A DNA stretch of 64,000 bases from Pyxicephalus adspersus (taxonomy: Eukaryota; Chordata; Amphibia; Anura; Pyxicephalidae). The position numbers and the translations under genes are program-made. Numbering within the stretch: the stretch's first letter is position 1; each line of letters starts with the position of its first letter. The notes below the pieces were generated by a model. The model ran no database searches, was not told the DNA's origin, and worked only from the letters and a program-made list of their open reading frames with translations. This document shows, piece by piece, positions 58,740-64,000 of the stretch. Where the stretch lies: positions 20,389,043 to 20,453,042 of the forward strand of contig NC_092864.1 in assembly GCF_032062135.1 (NCBI RefSeq), in the 5' to 3' direction.

Positions 58740-59514
58740 TATGTATAAAAGAAAATAATGAACAACAATTAGTATATTGTTAAAACCCCCAAGAATGTAA
58801 ATTGGAAGGAGTGGATATGCATAGTACCAAGCCTGTAGTCATGTAGTAAATCAAATAAAGGGAAAAAGACAGGCTTTCTGGCAATGTTGATTTTGAACAG
58901 ATATATTTATTCACACATTTATAAATAAAGCCCTCTAGTGTATTTAACACCCATTCAAACAACTTCATGCCAACTCCCTACAAAATATTTTTTTGTAATA
59001 TTGTTGAAATGAATAACTGCATAAAAGAAATACATACCATAATATTTTTGTATACTAATATATTAGTGGTCAGGGTAGAAGTGACCACTTAGTGCCTGCT
59101 GGCACTCATAGCCAGTGTAGGAAGGAGGTCAGTCCACCATTGCTCAAAGATCAAGGAACCCTTAACAAACTTGGGAGGAACTATGGGTAAAGACGCCAGA
59201 ATGAAAATGATCATGAAACAAAGTAGTGGTTGCAGCTCTCATATTTCTAAAATCAGTATTAGTACACTTTAGGGTAGGTGATAGCATACTTAATGCAAGA
59301 GTCGTCACCTTCTACAGGTGCACATGGGCATTACGAAGTTTTTTTCCCCATTACACACATGAACTGAAAGTTAATTTCCTCTTTTGTGCTTAATTTGAAT
59401 GATTATTTATAAATACTAAGGCCCACAGGACACCAATCAATAAGAGATCATAATAAATAAGTTACTGTCAACCAACATAAAGAAATACAAACATACAAAA
59501 CAATAAAAATACAG
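58740..59514. other. Intergenic sequence between MRM2 3' end and MAD1L1 promoter
   Basis: No gene seen. 59120-59180 has GATCAAGGAACCCTTAACAA, which may be a hAT-type fragment. Confidence 0.5.
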
Positions 59515-59557
59515 TTTATTAAATAATGTATTTTGTAGCACAGTAGGTGTTTTTATT
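59515..59557 (-). terminator. MRM2 poly(A) signals
   Basis: On the minus strand there is AATAAA at 59552-59557, only 16 bases past the TAA stop, and a second AATAAA at 59515-59520. Either could direct 3' end formation. The second, about 55 bases past the stop, is more usual in spacing. No experimental support is available. Confidence 0.5.
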
Positions 59558-59572
59558 TTGAATTACAAGGAA

Positions 59573-60012
59573 TTATCTTTGTGAAGATTGCTTTTCATTA
59601 TATGATTTTGCCAGCAAATATATCTCAGCAGATTCCTTTCTGCTAGCTTTAGGCTTTATAGTCTTGACAAGCTGAAATCTTTGTCGAAGTTTGTCTCTTA
59701 TTGAATTGCTTTCACTGCCATCCCAGATTTTGCAAAGAAAATTTCCCCCCGGCCGCAGAACATTGGATGCCAAGTCCAGAAGGGACAGTAACATGCTGGC
59801 TAGTCTTTGGTGATCCAGTTCTCTGAACCCGCTAGCATTAGGAGCCATGTCGCTCAGTATGGCATGGGCTTTGCCAGATGGGAGAAGGCTGACAATTTTT
59901 TGATGTGTGATGGGGTCTGTAAGGTCACATTTAGAGAGAAAGACTGCTCCGTTCAAGGGTGATATGTTAAGAAGATCAACGCCTAACACAAAGCCAACAG
60001 GTGCTGTAGGAT
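59573..60012 (-). CDS. MRM2: MRM2 (FTSJ2) last coding exon, catalytic C-terminal part
   Basis: MRM2 is the mitochondrial rRNA 2'-O-ribose methyltransferase of the FtsJ/RrmJ family; it methylates a uridine in the A-loop of 16S mt-rRNA in the matrix. This exon has 2 nt completing an Asp codon, 145 codons and a TAA stop at 59573-59575. The acceptor is a long T-run ending in TTGTAG just above 60012. The translation runs from PTAPVGFVLGVDLL through ILSDMAPNASGFRELDH, GGNFLCKIWDGSES and IKPKASRKESAEIYLLAKS, matching human MRM2 almost block for block. Three members of the family's K-D-K-E catalytic tetrad are visible: Asp in ILSDMAPN, Lys in FLCKIW and Glu in SAEIYLLA. The frame is intact, so the gene looks functional. 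An ATG a little upstream in the same frame lies in the intron and is not the start. Confidence 0.96.
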
Positions 60013-60469
60013 CTACAAAAAAAAAACAATACATTTAAAATAAGAACTGAATGCAAATGATACATCGTGTGAAAAATACATACCCATCAACTTCAACCAT
60101 AACTCAAAAATATAGTAATAAATCAAGTGAATTCATTCTCACAACAATAAACCCCACAGGTGATAAAGAGGAAGGTAAGAAACCTGAACAAAATGATCTA
60201 ATATTTTCTGATCCCCAAAGCCAATTAGACAATTCCCTAAATCAACATTCTACTGTGTTATTCTTACAAATATAATTATTGAATTATATTTGTTACATTT
60301 AGAAGGACACAACACACTTTTTTGAAGCATTTCTTGGAATTAGTTAGAACAAGCTCCTTTAAAAGATTTCACATATTCATAGTTCTTGCTATGAAGAACA
60401 CTTTCTAAATATTAAGGTTTAAACCTCCTTGCCTTCAGGTGTAAAGATAAAGTAGTTTTAATAATTATC

Positions 60470-60705
60470 GTAAATACTTGAGTATAAATTGAGATGTTTT
60501 TTTACCTGAAAATGACATTAAAAAAAGAATCTCCGTTTAGACTCAGGTCTGTAGATAGGGCTGTGTCCTCATGTAATAAATATATATGTATATAAAATAG
60601 TAGTATAATACAAACTCTAAGACATTATTACAGTTTGTTACACACTTTACATTAGGACATAGTGCCATCCACTGGTGTCCAACTATAATAATATAATCTG
60701 CACAA
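60470..60705. repeat. Second copy of the ACTCGAGTATAA-ended dispersed repeat
   Basis: It shares the long AGTTTGTTACACACTTTACA block (inverted) and the ACTTGAGTATAAATTGAG terminus with 52215-52430. It lies in the MRM2 intron just left of the hAT insertion. Confidence 0.55.
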
Positions 60706-60717
60706 GGTCATTTAGGA

Positions 60718-61054
60718 CAGTGGTCGCCATCCTTTTCAGACCAGCAGACCACTAAATTTACCGGCTCCACACCGCCCATGTTGGAGGAGCCTGGTGTCAT
60801 TCAAAGGGGAGGAAACTTCCCCTTTAGTGACGTCATGATGCCAGAACCTGCCCACTCTGCCATCGCGATAGGAGTGGGCGGGTTGTGTCCAGAGACAAAA
60901 CCCACCCGCTTCCCTGATCCATAACAGGGACATGGTCCGTGTTTCTGGCTGGTGCGTCCCCCCAGCAGGGTCCTTCTCCTGACCAGGCTCAGGGCACACT
61001 GGTCAGGGTAGACAACCCAAATTTTCTCGCTGACCACCAGTTGGCAAACTGCTG
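60718..61054. mobile_element. Non-autonomous hAT-type element in MRM2 intron
   Basis: The 337-bp element starts CAGTGGTCGCCATCC and ends CAAACTGCTG. It is flanked by perfect 8-bp duplications ATTTAGGA (60710-60717 and 61055-61062). It lies in the intron between the last two MRM2 exons. The interior is GC-rich and resembles the element at 42153-42457, so both probably belong to one family. Confidence 0.88.
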
Positions 61055-62523
<1,469 letters not shown>

Positions 62524-62567
62524 TCACCAAATTCTATTTGCTTTATACATACAATATATATACAATT

Positions 62568-62568
<1 letters not shown>

Positions 62569-62631
<63 letters not shown>
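62569..62631. repeat. (CA)n-(TA)n microsatellite
   Basis: A short CA run followed by ~50 bp of TA repeats, in the intron upstream of the middle MRM2 exon. Confidence 0.97.
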
Positions 62632-62636
<5 letters not shown>

Positions 62637-62714
62637 ATACATAGACAATTTTAAAGTGAACCTGTGGGACCGGGGAAATGATGACAAAGTATGATACCCA
62701 AAAATGGGAGAAAG

Positions 62715-62860
62715 AAATCAGGTTAAACTAATTAACTCCAGTATAAGCCTAGGGTGGGAAATGCAGCAGCTTTTGGTGAGTTTCAATATTTAAAATAAAT
62801 GCCAATAAAATTATGGTTGGTACCTCAGCTTATACTCGAGTATATGCTGTATTTAACTTT
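62715..62860. repeat. Repeat with GTATAAGCCTAGGGTGGG and CTCGAGTATATGC ends
   Basis: CCAGTATAAGCCTAGGGTGG ... AAATGCAGCAGCTTTTGG ... CCTCAGCTTATACTCGAGTA is a compact element probably related to the ACTCGAGTATAA-ended repeats. It lies in the MRM2 upstream intron. Confidence 0.5.
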
Positions 62861-62861
62861 T

Positions 62862-63856
62862 CTTCACTTATCTTGTTTACTATCATCAGGGGCTGCCAAG
62901 CTAAGAATGTGACATTAAATTTGTGCTGAAAAGTCCTTTTTTTAGAAACTTTAGGGGCCATTTAGACCCCTCAATGCCTCATCTGCACTCCATTCCACCC
63001 AAGCAGACTGTACTGGATCAGCTGTTCGGGTGGGCCAATTTGGTGTGATCTGACAGCTCTGAACCCCGAAGGATACAGTGCTATGTGTTTCAGGATTTGT
63101 ACATCACAGGGGAGATCATTAAAATTAAAGTTTGTTGTCTTCCTTCCGCTCACCATCCTGAAAGTCAGGCTAGTTATCAAGAGGTTCCTATGTGATCTAA
63201 TTAAGCTGGGATACCCAAAGACGAAGGGGAGCATCATTCCCAACATAAAGAAGTGAACTTTCTCATGAGAGCTTGAAGCTGGCTCTGAAATATGTAGACT
63301 AACTAGAGTTGTTAGTGCAGGTGCAAATTTCTTTGTATCACCATCCTCCAATGCCATAACTCTTTACAGTAGCAGTACAAAAGGGTTAATGCCATGCAGC
63401 ACCATGCACTGGGTGCACTGCATTGGGGTAGCCCATTATGATCTTAGTACAGATTACCTAAGACCCCTTGCAGTTAGGAATTGTGTCATTGTACTTTTCT
63501 TTCCCCGTTATTTTAAAAAGGGCAAAGAAAAAAAATATCTTCTTACAACATCTTCACAGCAAGCACAAAGCAGGATATCACTTTAATTATAAGGCCTGGA
63601 CTTTAGATCGTGAATAAAAATAAATAGGAGTAATCCCACTGCAATCCTTTCTCATAAAAATATTATTGCATTTTTATAGCTGCTTTAAATTGCTGCTTAC
63701 CTCTGTAAGAATAGTCCTTTAATCCATGATTAATACCTCCACGGCACCCTCCTTTAAATATGGCTGCTATAGCATAATACATTCCTACGAATATTAACAT
63801 TTTTATTCCGTTTAATATTGTGTGCAGTAAATGTACAATTTTATGGCCAACTAGAG
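62862..63856 (-). other. MRM2 upstream intron or 5' region
   Basis: It contains a 128-codon minus frame (62971-63357) and an exon-like segment ending at 63701; see findings. There is no CpG island in this stretch, so the MRM2/NUDT1 promoter is probably beyond 64000. Confidence 0.45.
63547..63551 (-). CDS. MRM2: Tentative MRM2 first coding exon (5 coding nucleotides)
   Basis: The middle exon needs an upstream exon that ends two bases into a codon. Here the minus strand reads GTGAAG ATG TT followed by a GTAAGA donor. This gives Met plus two bases of a Leu codon, completed by the first G of the middle exon (M-L-F-C-Q-K). The resulting protein would be 244 residues against 246 for human MRM2, and its N-terminal length before TGAE differs from human by one residue. 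That fit is attractive, but a five-base coding exon is easy to find by chance. The surrounding DNA is AT-rich with no CpG island, and the true promoter may lie beyond 64000. Confidence 0.3.
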
Positions 63857-63857
63857 A

Positions 63858-64000
63858 GGCATATAGGGCAAAGCTACATGGGCAATTTATGGCAGTGAAA
63901 TTGTGTAACTAAAATCACAAATTATACTGGAAGACCCATCATTGCCTGCTAAAGTATGGTACAATAGGAGGCATATGGGGCAAACTACACTATAGTATGC
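63858..64000. repeat. Direct ~112-bp repeat at the window edge
   Basis: GAGGCATATAGGGCAAAGCTAC (63857 on) recurs as GAGGCATATGGGGCAAACTAC (63970 on). Only one and a half units are visible, so this may be the start of a longer tandem array. Confidence 0.7.

Overview
This is vertebrate nuclear DNA, most likely from a frog (Anura). It is about 60% A+T, has intron/exon gene structure, no operons, and is dense with decayed transposons: hAT, Tc1/mariner, piggyBac-like, CR1/L2-type LINEs and foldback MITEs. The frog assignment is inference. It rests on the repeat families, which resemble those of neobatrachian frogs from memory, and on two recognisable genes in the usual vertebrate order. No database search was run.

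Layout: both recognisable genes lie on the minus strand. MRM2 (FTSJ2, the mitochondrial 16S rRNA 2'-O-methyltransferase) occupies about 59.5-62.5 kb. Its last two coding exons (62208-62497 and 59573-60012) are clear, and its first coding exon is tentative. MAD1L1 (spindle-checkpoint protein MAD1) follows downstream on the same strand. Its GC-rich promoter lies at about 54.65-54.99 kb, its first coding exon at 51946-52116, and an internal coiled-coil exon (matching human residues ~330-358) at 33907-33993. The rest of 1-54 kb is therefore MAD1L1 intron. This matches the mammalian order MAD1L1-MRM2-NUDT1. I could not find the MAD1L1 exons for human residues ~51-329, which should lie between 33994 and 51945, nor any exon below 33907.

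Everything else is intronic or intergenic sequence, much of it mobile-element derived. Four hAT-type elements keep matching or near-matching 8-bp target duplications (30962-31773, 42153-42457, 53605-53905, 60718-61054). A TTAA-flanked piggyBac-like element (28329-29475) carries four tandem ~50-bp hairpins and a 22-bp GC-rich array. There are four Tc1 fossils, several LINE tails, a 150-bp near-perfect palindrome at 46182-46331, and a degenerate ~145-bp minisatellite beside the MAD1L1 promoter. I saw no CRISPR array, no prokaryotic system and no convincing new multi-gene system. The most unusual signals are structural: hairpin-rich elements, palindromes, CTCF-like motifs inside a dispersed repeat, and candidate conserved non-coding blocks.
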